A stretch of 64,000 nucleotides of DNA from Polytrichum commune (taxonomy: Eukaryota; Streptophyta; Polytrichopsida; Polytrichales; Polytrichaceae). Where the stretch lies: contig OX485805.1 in assembly GCA_950295325.1 (NCBI GenBank), positions 38,489,501 through 38,553,500 of the forward strand, given 5' to 3'. The notes below the pieces were generated by a model that had not been told where the DNA came from, did no database searches, and was given only the letters and a program-made list of their open reading frames with translations. The position numbers and the translations under genes are program-made. Positions 1 to 10,496 of the stretch are shown piece after piece. Numbering within the stretch: position 1 is the stretch's first letter; every line of letters starts with the position of its first letter.

Positions 1-988
1 GTGGGTTCGGTGTTCATGTCTAATTAGTGCTTGAAGAGATTGGTAGCTAGCCAAGGTCGACACTAGCTGAGACACATCATACGTGTAGCAGCTTAAGATT
101 TGCTAAATCTCAGTGTCTCTGAAGAAAGTCTCGCTTTCATTAACCTCTCAACTGATCTACTTAGGATTAGCATTTCTGGGCAGAAGTGGTCAAAATGGAG
201 TCCCATAGACAATACCATTTCACATTCTCAGAATGCTCCATCAGAGTTTCTTGTACTCCAATGCTAGTACGTGGGTTCGGTGTTCATGTCTAATTAGTGC
301 TCGAAGAGATTGGTAGCTAGCCAAGGTCGACACTAGCTGAGACACATCATACATGTAGCAGCTTAAGATTTGCTAAATCTCAGTATCTCTGAAGAAAGTC
401 TCGCTTTCATTAACCTCTCAACTGATCTACTTAGGATTAGCATTTCTGGGCAGAAGTGGTCAAAATGGAGGCCCGTAGACAATACCATTTCACATTCTCA
501 GAATGCTCCATCAGAGTTTCTTGTACTCCAATGCTAGTACGTGGGTTCGGTGTTCATGTCTAATTAGTGCTCGAAGAGATTCTAGCCAAGGTCGACACTA
601 GCTGAGACACATCATACATGTAGGAGCTGAGGATTTGCTTAATCTCGCTGTCTTTTGAAGAAAGTCTCGCTTTTATCAACTTCTCAACTGATCTACTTAG
701 GGTTCGCATTTCTGGCAGAAGTGGTCAGAATGGAGGCCCGTAGACAATGCCACTTCACATCATAAGAACGATCTATCAGAGTTTCTTGAACTCTAATGCT
801 AATGCGTGGATTCGGTGCTCATGTCAAGATGGGTGTTCTGGGCCATTCTTAGCCAAGATCAACACTAGCTGAGACGCATCATACGTGGGGCAGGTTAAGA
901 TTCTCTTGATCTCAGTGCCTCTGAAGGTCTCACTCTCATCAACCTCGCAACTGATGTAGGGTTAGCATTTCTAGCAGAAGTCGTCAAA
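1..988. repeat. Four tandem ~270-bp units upstream of and reaching into the 989 gene
   Basis: Units begin at 1, 271, 541 and about 805 (the last two are slightly shorter and more diverged). Units 1 and 2 are nearly identical, unit 3 is clearly diverged and unit 4 more so. Each unit carries an ATGGAG(G/T)CC start at the same relative place (195, 465, 730), and the fourth is the start codon of the ORF at 989. In unit 1 this start opens a 32-codon reading frame that closes in the next unit. The array is therefore a tandem duplication of the promoter, leader and first codons of the downstream gene. The array may extend left of the window. Confidence 0.9.
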
Positions 989-1606
989 ATGGAGGCCCTT
1001 ATATCACAATGTCATGATTTCACAACATCATTATCAGCTGGCTGCGGTCGCTTGTTGCAGCTCCGGCTTCTCTTCGTGACTCTCTTCGTCATGTGCACAT
1101 GCAAAGAAGATGCTCTAGTACTAGGGTCTCCGCTGCAGACCATTACCCTGAATGTCAACAACCACTTCACCAAAGCCTTCATGTTCACCACCAGCCAGGC
1201 CATTCTCGGGATAGTGCAACCGAGGAGCCAGGTCACGTTCCCCAACGTCATCTTCGCAGGATTGCTGTTCGTGGCGGACGAAGATAATCGCAAGACACGG
1301 AGTGCGTTTCCTCTCACTTGGATTAACACTGATGCTGCAATTCCCCAGGTCCAGTACCAGCAGCACCAACTTCGAGCTGGCCGATTTGCAACTACCCCGC
1401 GACGAAACCTGCTGGTGACACCTAATCGTAAGGATGGGGTGGTTGTGGTGGGCATCCTCTTTCAGGTAGAAAAATCTGAAAACCGCGCTCTCGTGGAAAT
1501 TGTGCAACTTGTGGACAAAGTAGAAGGCGCTCCATCGCCATCGCCATTTACCATTCCAGGTCCAGGTGGCCCCAGAGCCCCATCTCCGTCCCTAGAGGCC
1601 TTATGA
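989..1606 (+). CDS. Secreted Pro/Ser-tailed protein, possible diverged fasciclin (FAS1) relative
   Basis: Intronless 205-codon ORF starting at the ATG inside the fourth upstream repeat unit. A hydrophobic stretch at residues 22-37 followed by a polar, Cys-containing segment looks like a late signal peptide or anchor. The middle (about 50-178) is a mixed strand/helix domain I do not recognise with certainty. Residues 181-203 are rich in AP/SP/PG pairs, as in arabinogalactan-protein glycomodules. The stretch from PRRNLLV (138-144) through VVVVG to EIVQLVDKV (170-178) follows the spacing of the end of a FAS1 domain, and PRRNLL also occurs in the fasciclin protein at 29880-30731. The usual FAS1 first motif is not evident and there is no GPI-type hydrophobic C-terminus. 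FAS1 kinship is inference; a lineage-specific secreted protein is the alternative. Confidence 0.55.
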   Translation: MEALISQCHDFTTSLSAGCGRLLQLRLLFVTLFVMCTCKEDALVLGSPLQTITLNVNNHFTKAFMFTTSQAILGIVQPRSQVTFPNVIFAGLLFVADEDNRKTRSAFPLTWINTDAAIPQVQYQQHQLRAGRFATTPRRNLLVTPNRKDGVVVVGILFQVEKSENRALVEIVQLVDKVEGAPSPSPFTIPGPGGPRAPSPSLEAL

Positions 1607-1608
1607 TT

Positions 1609-1626
1609 GATACATAATTATGTATC
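1609..1626. repeat. Perfect 18-bp palindrome just after a stop codon
   Basis: GATACATAATTATGTATC is a perfect inverted repeat lying two bases beyond the TGA of the 989 ORF. It could form a small hairpin in the 3' untranslated region; any role is unknown. Confidence 0.6.
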
Positions 1627-1639
1627 ACTCGATCGGCGC

Positions 1640-2390
1640 CAATCTTGGAGGATTCCATCCCGGCATGATCGAGAGATTCATTTATAGGAGATTCATAAGA
1701 GATTGATTGATAGTTCGTCACATGCACAGGAGTGTCATCTTAGAATTGGTATTGAAAATGATGCTCAATTGTTATACTCACAATTTTGAGTATGCCCATT
1801 TGATAACTACAATGTGAGTTGCAGCATATCGCTGCTGCAATCGGTCACACCGTTTGGTTCAAATAATTACCAAAACTTGCAGATTGAATCAGGTGTTGTT
1901 TAATTTGACTGGATCATCCAGATCTCAGTTTGTTGTCTGTCTACATGGTCAGTCAATATGTGTCCTATGTGTACAAGTATTGTTGAAGGTGTGATTTTTC
2001 CTGCAATGGTGCAGAACTGATGGACCTGCCATGATTGATATTTATTCCATAGAACTTCAGGTTCCTCAGTTTCCTGAGACTTTGACTGAACTTGATTAAT
2101 ATTTTACATGGCTCCAGCCTTGAACTCCATCCCAGCGTGATCAAGAGATCGATGAGGGCGTGAGTGGGAGTTCACTTTCGCTGTTCGTCATTTGCACAGG
2201 ACTGTCATGCAGGATTACATTGAAATTGATGCTCATCTGCTGTACGAGCACAATTTGCCCATTTCTCATCGAGTGGGTTGCAGCGTAATGCTACCGCAAT
2301 CAATCAATCACGCAATTCGGTACAATCACCACGCCATTTGGTACAATTGTCATTTCAGATTCAGTAGCATTTGTCCCCAGAACTGAATTG
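1640..2390. repeat. Diverged duplicate of the 3' flank of the 989 gene
   Basis: The stretch 1640-1900 reappears, diverged, at about 2105-2390. Shared landmarks are the TCCATCCC..TGATC block, a GTTCGTCA..TGCACAGGA(C/G)TGTCAT block and a GTTGCAGC block. It is a second local duplication around the same gene, this time downstream. Confidence 0.6.
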
Positions 2391-2404
2391 AAGATCAAAG
2401 ACTT

Positions 2405-2693
2405 GATGAATGTGCTTCTTGAAAGCATTCAGTATCGCATAATTTACCCAATGCCTACTCAGTCCTCGCTAAAATTCTTGCTCAATCTGTATCTACAAGG
2501 TCTACTTTCGCAACAGTTGCATTGCAAAGAGATGGAAGGAAGTATCTCCGATCCCATGGGCTGCTTACCCATATTCATAAGATTTCAACCTCCTCAATCT
2601 AACTCAAGCGAGGAAGAAAGCAACCAGGAAGAAAATAACCTTGAAGTCGATGTCGAAACCAATCGCCCATCTGCAGGGTCCTGTGATCAGTAA
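2405..2693 (+). CDS. Weak hypothetical ORF with acidic tail
   Basis: An open frame from the ATG at 2405 encodes about 95 residues ending in an acidic, Ser/Glu/Asn-rich tail. It has no recognised domain. The open frame extends a few codons further upstream without an ATG, so it could equally be an exon with an unseen acceptor, or chance. Confidence 0.15.
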
Positions 2694-2888
2694 TTTGCCA
2701 TTATTCACCATCTTCAAAAGCGTAGCACTTCGATCCGTAGAAACTGAGCTACTGTAGGTCAATGATGTTACTTCCAATTAGTCAGCAAGTTGAATTCTAC
2801 TTACACCGTCGAACCTAGCTACCTTCTAATCTCCTGCTAATTAGTTCCACCAGATTCAAGCACAACATAACTTGCACCTCATTTGGAG

Positions 2889-3230
2889 CAGTGTCCGGGG
2901 AGATTTTTGGGCACAGTCGGCTGAGATCCTAGTGTTTCCAAGCAGTGATCGGGGAGATTTTTGGGCATAATCGGCTGAGATCCTAGTGCTTGCTAGTCCA
3001 ACCGGTTACATGTTGACATCCTCCGGTTTTCCTTTGTTAAATTGGGGTATATTCTATAAATTCCTCGAAAACGATCGGTAATTTTTGTGCGTCTTGAACT
3101 TCAACCGGTTATTTCTCAAACTCAACCGGTTCATTTGTAACTAACTGCCAGTTCTCCCCGATCATTGTTTCCAACTGGTTACATGTTGACATCGTTCGTT
3201 TCTCTTTCTTAATTTGGCAATCAGTAGTTT
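2889..3230 (+). mobile_element. Older hAT-type MITE copy interrupted by a younger copy
   Basis: An older copy starts with CAGTGTCCGGGGAGA at 2889, is interrupted at 2942, and resumes after 3167 with the matching internal sequence until similarity fades near 3230. The interruption is a full copy of the same family (separate entry). Confidence 0.7.
2943..3167 (+). mobile_element. hAT-type MITE, 225 bp, nested in an older copy
   Basis: The ends are inverted repeats of consensus CARTGATCGGGGAGA. Flanks are 8-bp near-duplicates, TTTCCAAG (2935-2942) and TTTCCAAC (3168-3175). An 8-bp target duplication and CA(G/A)TG termini are typical of hAT elements. It has no coding capacity. The internal sequence has repeated ACCGGTT motifs. 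Confidence 0.8.
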
Positions 3231-5440
3231 CAAAAATCCAGGATTTGATTATGTATGCACTTGATTGGATATCACAGGGAGATTGGCTGTGGCTTATTTT
3301 ACTATATTATGTACTTGGTACATGTGACTTCACTCTGAATTTGGAAGCCTATGAAAGGTATTTGCTTTGGAATTCCTAGCTATAGTAAATAAGATCAACT
3401 TTTGAGACTTTTAGCATTGTGGTTTTTGTTTCGGACCAAACAAGCTAATGGCTGGCATACCATGGGTTGGTTCATCATTTATGTATCCGGAATCACTCGG
3501 TCGTTGGTATGCCTGCTTTGAAAGTGCTTCATCATGCTCACATGTATGAATATTTGGTTCATCAACTTCCGGAAATATGCGTGTAAGGTGGAGGATTATT
3601 GGCAAGGGTATAAGATGTTTTGCTATGCTTACTATTCACATTCGTTGTGCCATGAGACCGAATTTTGACAATTCAAATTGGGTTTGTGTTTGTGTGTGTG
3701 TGTGTGTTTTTTTTAAAAATTTATTTATTTCGTTGGAGGCTTGTGTGCATGCATATTGTGTGTGGTTTTTTGAGGTCTCCGCAATAGTTGTGTTTGCACA
3801 GGGCAACTTGTATGGTGCCGTCATGCTCGGTTGCTTCTTCCTTCCCATCATATGATCTACACCACATGCATGCAACTTCTTCCTCGTGTGGAGATGTACT
3901 GCAAGTGGGAGTTGCACGAGGATTGCACCAATCTCCGAGCTCTCATGCTTCGGTTTGACGCCGAACAAAATTTGGAGTCGCATAAGTTGGGCCACTAGCT
4001 TTTGTTCACGGTCCGTGACGATGATGTTGGCTTTAATAGTTTGCCGCAACGTGATAATTTCATTGCGTTGTCCAACCCTTTCGATGTCGTTAGGGAGAGG
4101 TTGGCCGCAATTGATTTGGCATTTTAAAAACTTCATCCACATGTGCACGTAGTTATAGGTTTTTTTTTTAAATTGCACACTTTCACGATCGTCTTGCTCA
4201 CCATTAGCTTTCTTTCGTTTTTGTCCGCAACGTGAGAAACGCATTTTTCTTCATGCATACAAATACAATATATAAGCATCTTCATATTCAATTTGAATGT
4301 CATTCGACATAACTTCTAAATTGATTGTGAAATAATTTGGTTTGATTTTGATCACCCAATAACATCACATTTAAATTTAAATTGACAATAAAGTTCACGT
4401 AAGAGCTCATATGAAAACTTAAAATAATGTTGAAGTTGACATACCACTTCCAATGACATTTAAGATGGCTTTCATTTTTAACTATGATTTGGTAACACAT
4501 TAAAGTTCATTTCTGTGTCTATTGAAAACTATTCAAATTCAAATGCCAATACAATGATAGTAATTCGTATTTTATGCATAGTGTTACGCACATTGTTCTA
4601 ATAATATACATTGATGTGTAATCTTAATTATATTTTTTGTAATTAAATGTTATAAAATTACAAGAAGAAGCGATAGTTTAATCCGATTCCGATCTGGATC
4701 CTTCCTCTCTCCATTTTCCACCTCATGATTTCTTTAAATTTTTATTTTAAAAATTAACTTTTATTTCTTGAGCAGAAGATCCTAGCTCTACTTCCAATGT
4801 CGACATTTTCTGTCCTTTCAGAGAAGCTTCTTGTCGGAATGCGATCTCCACCTCGGCCATCATCTACGACATAGAATAAACAACCCTTAGGTTTTTAAGC
4901 CAAATAATTATGTTGCGCTTATTTTTAGTTCATAAATAACATATTCTAGATTTGGAAGCCTTGTGGATAAAAATATTTTAATTAGTTTTTTTAAACGTAT
5001 AATTAGTCCAACACAAGCGTGATTGCCTTGGAATAGGCAACTGAGACCTTCCTAATATAATTATTATATTAAAATTCAATATAAAGTGGCCTAAAAGCTA
5101 ACATAACATTTAAGGATTTCTAATTATTTGAATTTTTTTTATGAGTTGACTTACGAAAATGCTCATAACTTCTAGTTAAATTTAAAAATAGAATAAGCAA
5201 AAAAAATGATTGGCGTTAGAGGGGAAAAATATTAGGCTTCAAAAACTTTGGACATTCGAGGGTCCGAGATTGAAAAAAAATTGAAGAACAAGAGAAATAT
5301 GCCTCAATAGACCTTCGACACCACTTAAATAGGGTTGTCTTACGTGGCGGGGTTGAGTTCCTTTGTTTATTTTTATTTCGCCACAAACTCCTTTGCATTA
5401 GATCCTCTTAGCTACCGTCAACCCTTTCGTTTAAATATCA
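3231..5440. other. AT-rich intergenic stretch without a supported gene
   Basis: Contains a short (TG)n/T tract around 3679-3713 and AT-rich sequence from 4250 on. A 202-codon minus-strand open frame (3636-4244) has a Lys/Arg/Gln-rich, possibly coiled-coil middle but its C-terminal part reads through the (TG)n tract as Thr-His repeats, so I do not call it a gene. Confidence 0.5.
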
Positions 5441-5479
5441 TCTATTTTTTACTTAGTAATGTAAAAAAACAGTTGTAAA

Positions 5480-6758
5480 AATAAATTTCACATCGTCGAG
5501 GCGAATCGCGAACGATGGTTTTGGTCCAATATATAAGACATTGAAAAAATATGGGTCCGAGGATGATGCATTGGAGTACCCATATGAGAAGAAAATTTTT
5601 TACCTTCTTATTTGGCATAATATTATTGTGGATGCTAAGTGATATGTTAAACTTATATACACATGTTGGTCTGAAGAATATCTTTTCAACATCTATACCC
5701 CGGATATGTTCTATAACGTCTTGTAAATGCGAAGAATGACTTTTGATAGGTTGGTACATGACATCCGACCGTTCATACAAGGACAACATACGCATTAGAG
5801 ACAACCAATTAGAGTGGAGAAGAAAGTGATGGTCACGCTTTTTAAGCTTATGCATGGTATCTTTATATCTCTGGCACTAGACAAATGTATCGTACATAAG
5901 ATTATTCGATAAGTATGCTCGATCATAAGTAACAATTTCGGACATTTCATTGTTTGGCCGGTAGGCCGAAGATTAGCTTGAATCATATTTACATTCCAAG
6001 CCAAACAATGGATGCTCAATTGTATTGGTGCTATAGACGACTCACAAATCTACATTGCGGCGCTATCAAATACCATCGCGACAACTGATCACCGTAACCG
6101 GTACAAATCATTTTTAATCCTACTACAAGGTGTTGTAAATAGCAAATATTATTTCATATCTATCAACATTAGACCGCCATGATCCTTAGATGATAGCGCA
6201 CACTTCAAAATCACGGAATTATACGAAAAAATAGAAGAGGGAATTGTGGGTGGGTTTCATGATGACCTATTAATTTAGCTGGCGGGTCTTTCATTTACTC
6301 CATAAATTATGGCGGACTGTGGATATCCTCTCTTAAGTTGGTGTATTACACCAAACAAAATGGGACCTATGGGGTTGTCTTTAAAAAAAAAAAATTGGTT
6401 CAATGAGAAATATTTAATTACGTGAATGAGTGTCGAACGAGCATTTGGCATACTTAAAGTAAGATTCAAAGATGTTGGGATGAAATCTTCATTGAAATTC
6501 GATTTTCTTCCTATGGTTGTCCATTGTTGTTGTGTCTTACACAACATACTACTTGCTAGCAATGACCGGAGATTAGATCAAATTTTGGAAGATTGTCATC
6601 TCCCGCCAATGGACAACAACAACTTGCCACACAGAGACGAAGAAGATGTCTTTAAACCCCCAAAGCCAATGGAGGATTTTCTAGATTATCTAATACATAT
6701 TATTCAAAATGTCAACTATATAGCAAGACAGTTGAGAAAACCAAGACCTTCAGAATAA
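5480..6758 (+). pseudogene. PIF/Harbinger transposase (DDE_Tnp_4 type) relic
   Basis: Translated pieces follow the Harbinger nuclease order. Near 5690-5860 there is a helix-turn-helix region with F(N)IYTPDMFYNVL, then MRRMTFDRLVHDIRPF, then RQPIRVEKKVMVTLFKLMHG. Near 6010-6180 come the first catalytic block CIGAIDDSQIYIAA (family consensus IGAIDGTHI) and a YRNRYKS..QGV block. Near 6300-6400 come LADCGYPLLSW and TPNK. An open 110-codon end at 6426-6758 has SVERAFGILKVRF and CCVLHN. Several stops and frame changes break it, so it is a dead copy. It converges on the Myb-like ORF at 6970-7869, the usual partner in these elements. The element's terminal repeats were not found. Confidence 0.8.
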
Positions 6759-6759
6759 G

Positions 6760-6960
6760 CCAAAATTCAAATGAAGAGGTTGAAATAAAAAACCTTGTAA
6801 AAGCATCCATAGACGATGCCAACATCAACAAAGCACTAGTCATGTTTTCCAATTTTTTTGTCCTCTCCACCTCCAATTCATAAAAAATTTGTTCCATGTT
6901 CACAACTTGCATTTTTTTTTGTGCAATTCTTACTTCACGCGCCCTATCTAATGCCAACAC
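6760..6960 (-). pseudogene. Detached C-terminal coiled-coil of the Myb/SANT-like protein
   Basis: Reads LALDRAREVRIAQKK..ELEVERTKKLENM, a heptad-like Leu/Met/Glu/Lys pattern, immediately downstream of the 6970 stop but in another frame. A run of nine A/T pairs near 6913 lies within it. Confidence 0.5.
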
Positions 6961-6969
6961 TTCATTTCT

Positions 6970-7869
6970 TCAAACGCGTTTGTCTTTGTCTTCTGCCTCC
7001 GCACATGCAAGGTACTCGTAATTGAAATCCTTGACAAAGTCCACCAAGTTGTCGGTGCCCACAGCTTTCCGCTTTCCACCTGTTGAGCCATGTGTATTGT
7101 CTTCGGGCGTTCTCTCTGTTGGAGACTCGGGTGCAATCGCGGCACTAGTCGCAGGGCTTTCCATTCCAATATAAGGAGTACGTGGTGTAGGAGGGGAGCA
7201 ACCAAAATGCCTTGCAACTGGCGGAGTCAACCTATTGGAATCCACCACATCTGTTGTACGGCCAAAAATTTGTTTCTTCCCAACGAAGCCTTCCATTTTT
7301 GTATGCATAGACTCACTAAACTCCAATGACATTTTTCTAGTTTTGGACAGCTCTTTCTTCTCATCCCTACTCATCCCCCACCAATTGGCCAAACCTGCCC
7401 CTTCTATGTACTCTTTGATTTTTTTGTAGTCCTTGATCAAGCCATCCCACTTGTTGGTTATTTGGTTGGCATTCCTAACCCGGAGACCCACCACACTCAT
7501 GCATCCCGCCAAGACCAATTTCCATGCCATGGTTCCATATACAAATCTGGCAAGAGAAGGTTGATTGGAATTGTGGCTCCCGTCCCATTCTATATGTTTT
7601 TGGCCAATGAGGACAAGCATCTCCGCCTCGGTCCAGTTGGGCCCTCGAATCTTGTGGGGAAGTGCAACTTGTGATTGCGATGGAACCGACAATGATCGTG
7701 TAGTATTTGATCCACCCCTAGCATATCCACCTCGTCTTGTAGCGGTTGGCGTAGAGGAAGCCAGTGTTTGGTTGTCCAAAAACTCCGACCCAAAGCCAAA
7801 ATTCACGTCAATGGGCACTTGAGTGGATGGACATTGTGAGCTCTCGCTCAAATCCACGATGTCATCCAT
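6970..7869 (-). CDS. Myb/SANT-like protein of the Harbinger element (ORF1 type)
   Basis: The frame is open for 370 codons, but the likely start is the Met at 7869 (MDDIVDLSES), giving about 299 residues; the 71 residues before it look like untranslated leader. A trihelix/SANT-type DNA-binding region spans RGPNWTEAEMLVLI through NKWDGLIKDYKKIKEY, followed by a Ser/Pro/Thr-rich linker. The frame ends with DKDKRV at 6970, while a Leu/Glu-rich coiled-coil typical of the family's C-terminus continues in another frame (about 6760-6958), so one frame change probably truncates this copy. In PIF/Harbinger elements this protein binds the transposon ends and assists the transposase. The transposase relic lies tail-to-tail with it. 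Confidence 0.7.
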   Translation of the reverse strand: MDDIVDLSESSQCPSTQVPIDVNFGFGSEFLDNQTLASSTPTATRRGGYARGGSNTTRSLSVPSQSQVALPHKIRGPNWTEAEMLVLIGQKHIEWDGSHNSNQPSLARFVYGTMAWKLVLAGCMSVVGLRVRNANQITNKWDGLIKDYKKIKEYIEGAGLANWWGMSRDEKKELSKTRKMSLEFSESMHTKMEGFVGKKQIFGRTTDVVDSNRLTPPVARHFGCSPPTPRTPYIGMESPATSAAIAPESPTERTPEDNTHGSTGGKRKAVGTDNLVDFVKDFNYEYLACAEAEDKDKRV

Positions 7870-8109
7870 CACTCGACAAAGAACCCTATCAACACACATG
7901 GAAAAGGAAAAATCTGAATCCACACTAAAGTCAAGGTGGAAGATGTCAGAAAAAACAAAAATCATGTATAGATGGTTCAAGAACCATGAAAGGCATGGCC
8001 ATGTACGTTCCATATACAAGAAAAGAAAAGAAAAAATAACGCCAGTATTTAATACCGGCATGAATACGAGCTCGTTGGCCATGTACTGATCACTATATCC
8101 CGTGATGCA

Positions 8110-8577
8110 GTATAGGGTGTTATGCCTCCTTTGGGAGGTGAGCTCTGGTAGCGTGCCATGTTGTTGAATTTGGTTTAAGGTGGGGGGACATGGGTTTGTT
8201 TGAGATCAAGTTTTCTTTTGTTTAGGACTAGGTATGTGAGGTATTTAATGGCGTTTTCGTGTATTTTTTTCATGAGGGTTTTTATGTTGTTCTGTGGGAT
8301 TTTTAGTTTGATTAATTGGTCAATGGAGTGTTCATGAATAGCACCTCTTACTCCCGCTGTGATGGTGATAAGAGGGTTGATTTTCCATCCTTGGTTTTGT
8401 ATAGTGTTAATTAGTGGGTCATATTTGTTGTGTTTGTGTGTGAGGGCTTGTTCTGGGAATCTGTCATGGCAGTATGTGAATTCGATAAATTGGATTGTGT
8501 GTTTGGGAGAGGGGAGTATGGGTGTTTGCGTTTGGTTAGGGGCTCCTATGATGCACATATACACATATACACATATA
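8110..8577 (-). mobile_element. 5'-truncated retroposon fragment with 8-bp flanking repeats
   Basis: An open frame (8175-8564, minus) encodes 129 residues containing EFTYCHDRFPEQAL, KYDPLI..QGW and ITAGVRGAIH, then a short 3' region. This resembles the C-terminal end of a retroelement polyprotein (possibly an endonuclease-like domain), but I cannot name the family. The piece is bounded by the direct repeat GTGATGCA at 8102-8109 and 8578-8585, as expected for a truncated target-primed insertion. Only the end of the element is present. Confidence 0.4.
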
Positions 8578-8589
8578 GTGATGCAAGAT

Positions 8590-10490
8590 GGGGGACCAAT
8601 GAATGCTCGCAGTTTCTCTTAGATTCAAGGCTAGGTGTGAACAAACATTGTGTGCGATGTGTCATTCTTGACAATGCATATGCTGACTCATTAGGCCTGC
8701 AAAAACTTGCTCCCACACAAGAAGGACGAATTGCTATCTACTTATGGCCTTCTAAACATACATCAACTCCGACAACTCACTCCCCAAGAACAAGGAAGCA
8801 CCAGTCTGCTCACTAGAACAAGTTGCTCCCGAGGTTTCAAAAGACCAAGGCGGAAGACGTTGTGCAACCAAATTCCAGAATAGAAGCAGAGTTTCCAAAA
8901 ACATCTGCACAAGAAACATTCATACTGGCCCACGAAGTGTAAAAAATTACAGAATTCTTGGTTTCTCCAGGGCACAAAGAACAAAGAAGAATAATGAGCC
9001 TCCCATTGTGGGAGGCAGGTTTTTGGGCGTAATCCGTCAATCAGAGCCCAATCAAATACATCCGGTTTCGGAAATTTTTGTGACGAATTCTATTGCATGG
9101 ATCGGATAACTTCTATACTCCCTACTTCCTTCCGCACCAGTTTTGTTCTTTAAGAGGAGAACGAGGCCTCGGTAGTGTGTTTCATTCCTCAGGCCGTTCG
9201 ACATCAGGAAGAAGGTGCGGTAGGGTGGAATAAGAGAGCAACACAAAAGCCAAGGGGGAGCTTTTAAGTAGAATTTGCATGTAAACTTCCTCCACATAGC
9301 AGGTGTTTGGATGCAAGATTTGCCAATATTTCTCATGGCAACAGGAGGGGCAGTACACACAGTACTTGTTCCAAAGGAACAAGCAGACGAGTTGCACACA
9401 AGTTTGACTCTGGAAGCTCTCTAATTTTCTCTATAATCCAACGCCACTTGACATAGTTTCTCTTTGCCATGTTCAATTGTTTTGTGCAAAAGTTTGCTTG
9501 CTATGTTTGTCTATGTCCCAACATAGGTAATAGTCAATCTCAACAAGTTCATCTTACCAAGTAAAGATGTTAATGTTATATAATGTCCAAACAACCAATG
9601 TGACGTTTGTTGGTAAGAAATGAGATCCATATTAAAAAGTTATAGCACAATGTAACTTCAAAAAGTAAATGACACTAAATATCTAAACAGTGTAGTACAG
9701 CTCTCGAAGAAGCAAATGAGCTGACCTTCCCAGCCAAAAAATACTGTTGAGGTATCACGTCCTGCACCTGAAACAGTTGAGTGAGAATGGACCAGAGAAT
9801 GAGAAGCAGAATACAAAACATAGAATAACTGCCACCCTAAGTCAATAGCATTCTGCTTCCATTCTGTGGACAGCCGTTACAGTAAAACCCAAGACCCCCA
9901 AGACTTTCTGATTGATCACATTGCACCATCCAGGACATTGCATCGTGATTCTGAGCTGCAAGAAACCGAATCAATTATCGCAGGGTAACCTCTCATCTTC
10001 AAAGCAGCCATACACTCTGTGCAAATAAAATTCAATGTGATTAGGGATGAGGAGGGGATTTACTACACAAATCATCAAGCTTATACATCTCAATCTCCTG
10101 ACACGACGAGCATCATGTCTTTAAGGTAAGTGAGCCTTGATAATACTGGATTGATATATTTAGCACAATTACTAATTTTGGCAGTCACGGAATGTGAGGC
10201 CAAACCACCCACCCTTAAGCGTCCTAGTCCGGGTGAGGGAATGGATATCACATTCGTGTTCACATAACTCCATCTTACCAAATGCGTGAGAATCCATTAC
10301 ATTTCCCATCAAATCTTGCACACCAATTTATTCCATCATAAAAATACAAGCATTGAAATATGCTCTTCTTTGGTTATCCCGTCATTCTTACACTACTTCG
10401 CATCCCCACAACCAAATCCTTACTAAGGTTTATTACCTTATGCCACCCCCTTATCAATGTGAGGCTAGATTCCCTCAATGCCTAAGCCCA
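8590..10490. other. Intergenic region with two exon-like pieces on the minus strand
   Basis: Two pieces have good splice contexts on the minus strand. One is 9726-9767 (42 bp, VQDVIPQQYFLAGK, after TTTCAG and before GTCAGC). The other is 9837-9955 (after TTGCAG, 38 open codons then TAG, with a Cys-rich CNGCPQ motif). They are not joined by a consistent frame and match no family I know. The rest shows no supported gene. Confidence 0.25.
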
Positions 10491-10496
10491 CAACTC

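Noticed and set aside
3636-4244. 202-codon minus-strand ORF
   Set aside because: The C-terminal third reads through a (TG)n tract and no homology is apparent.
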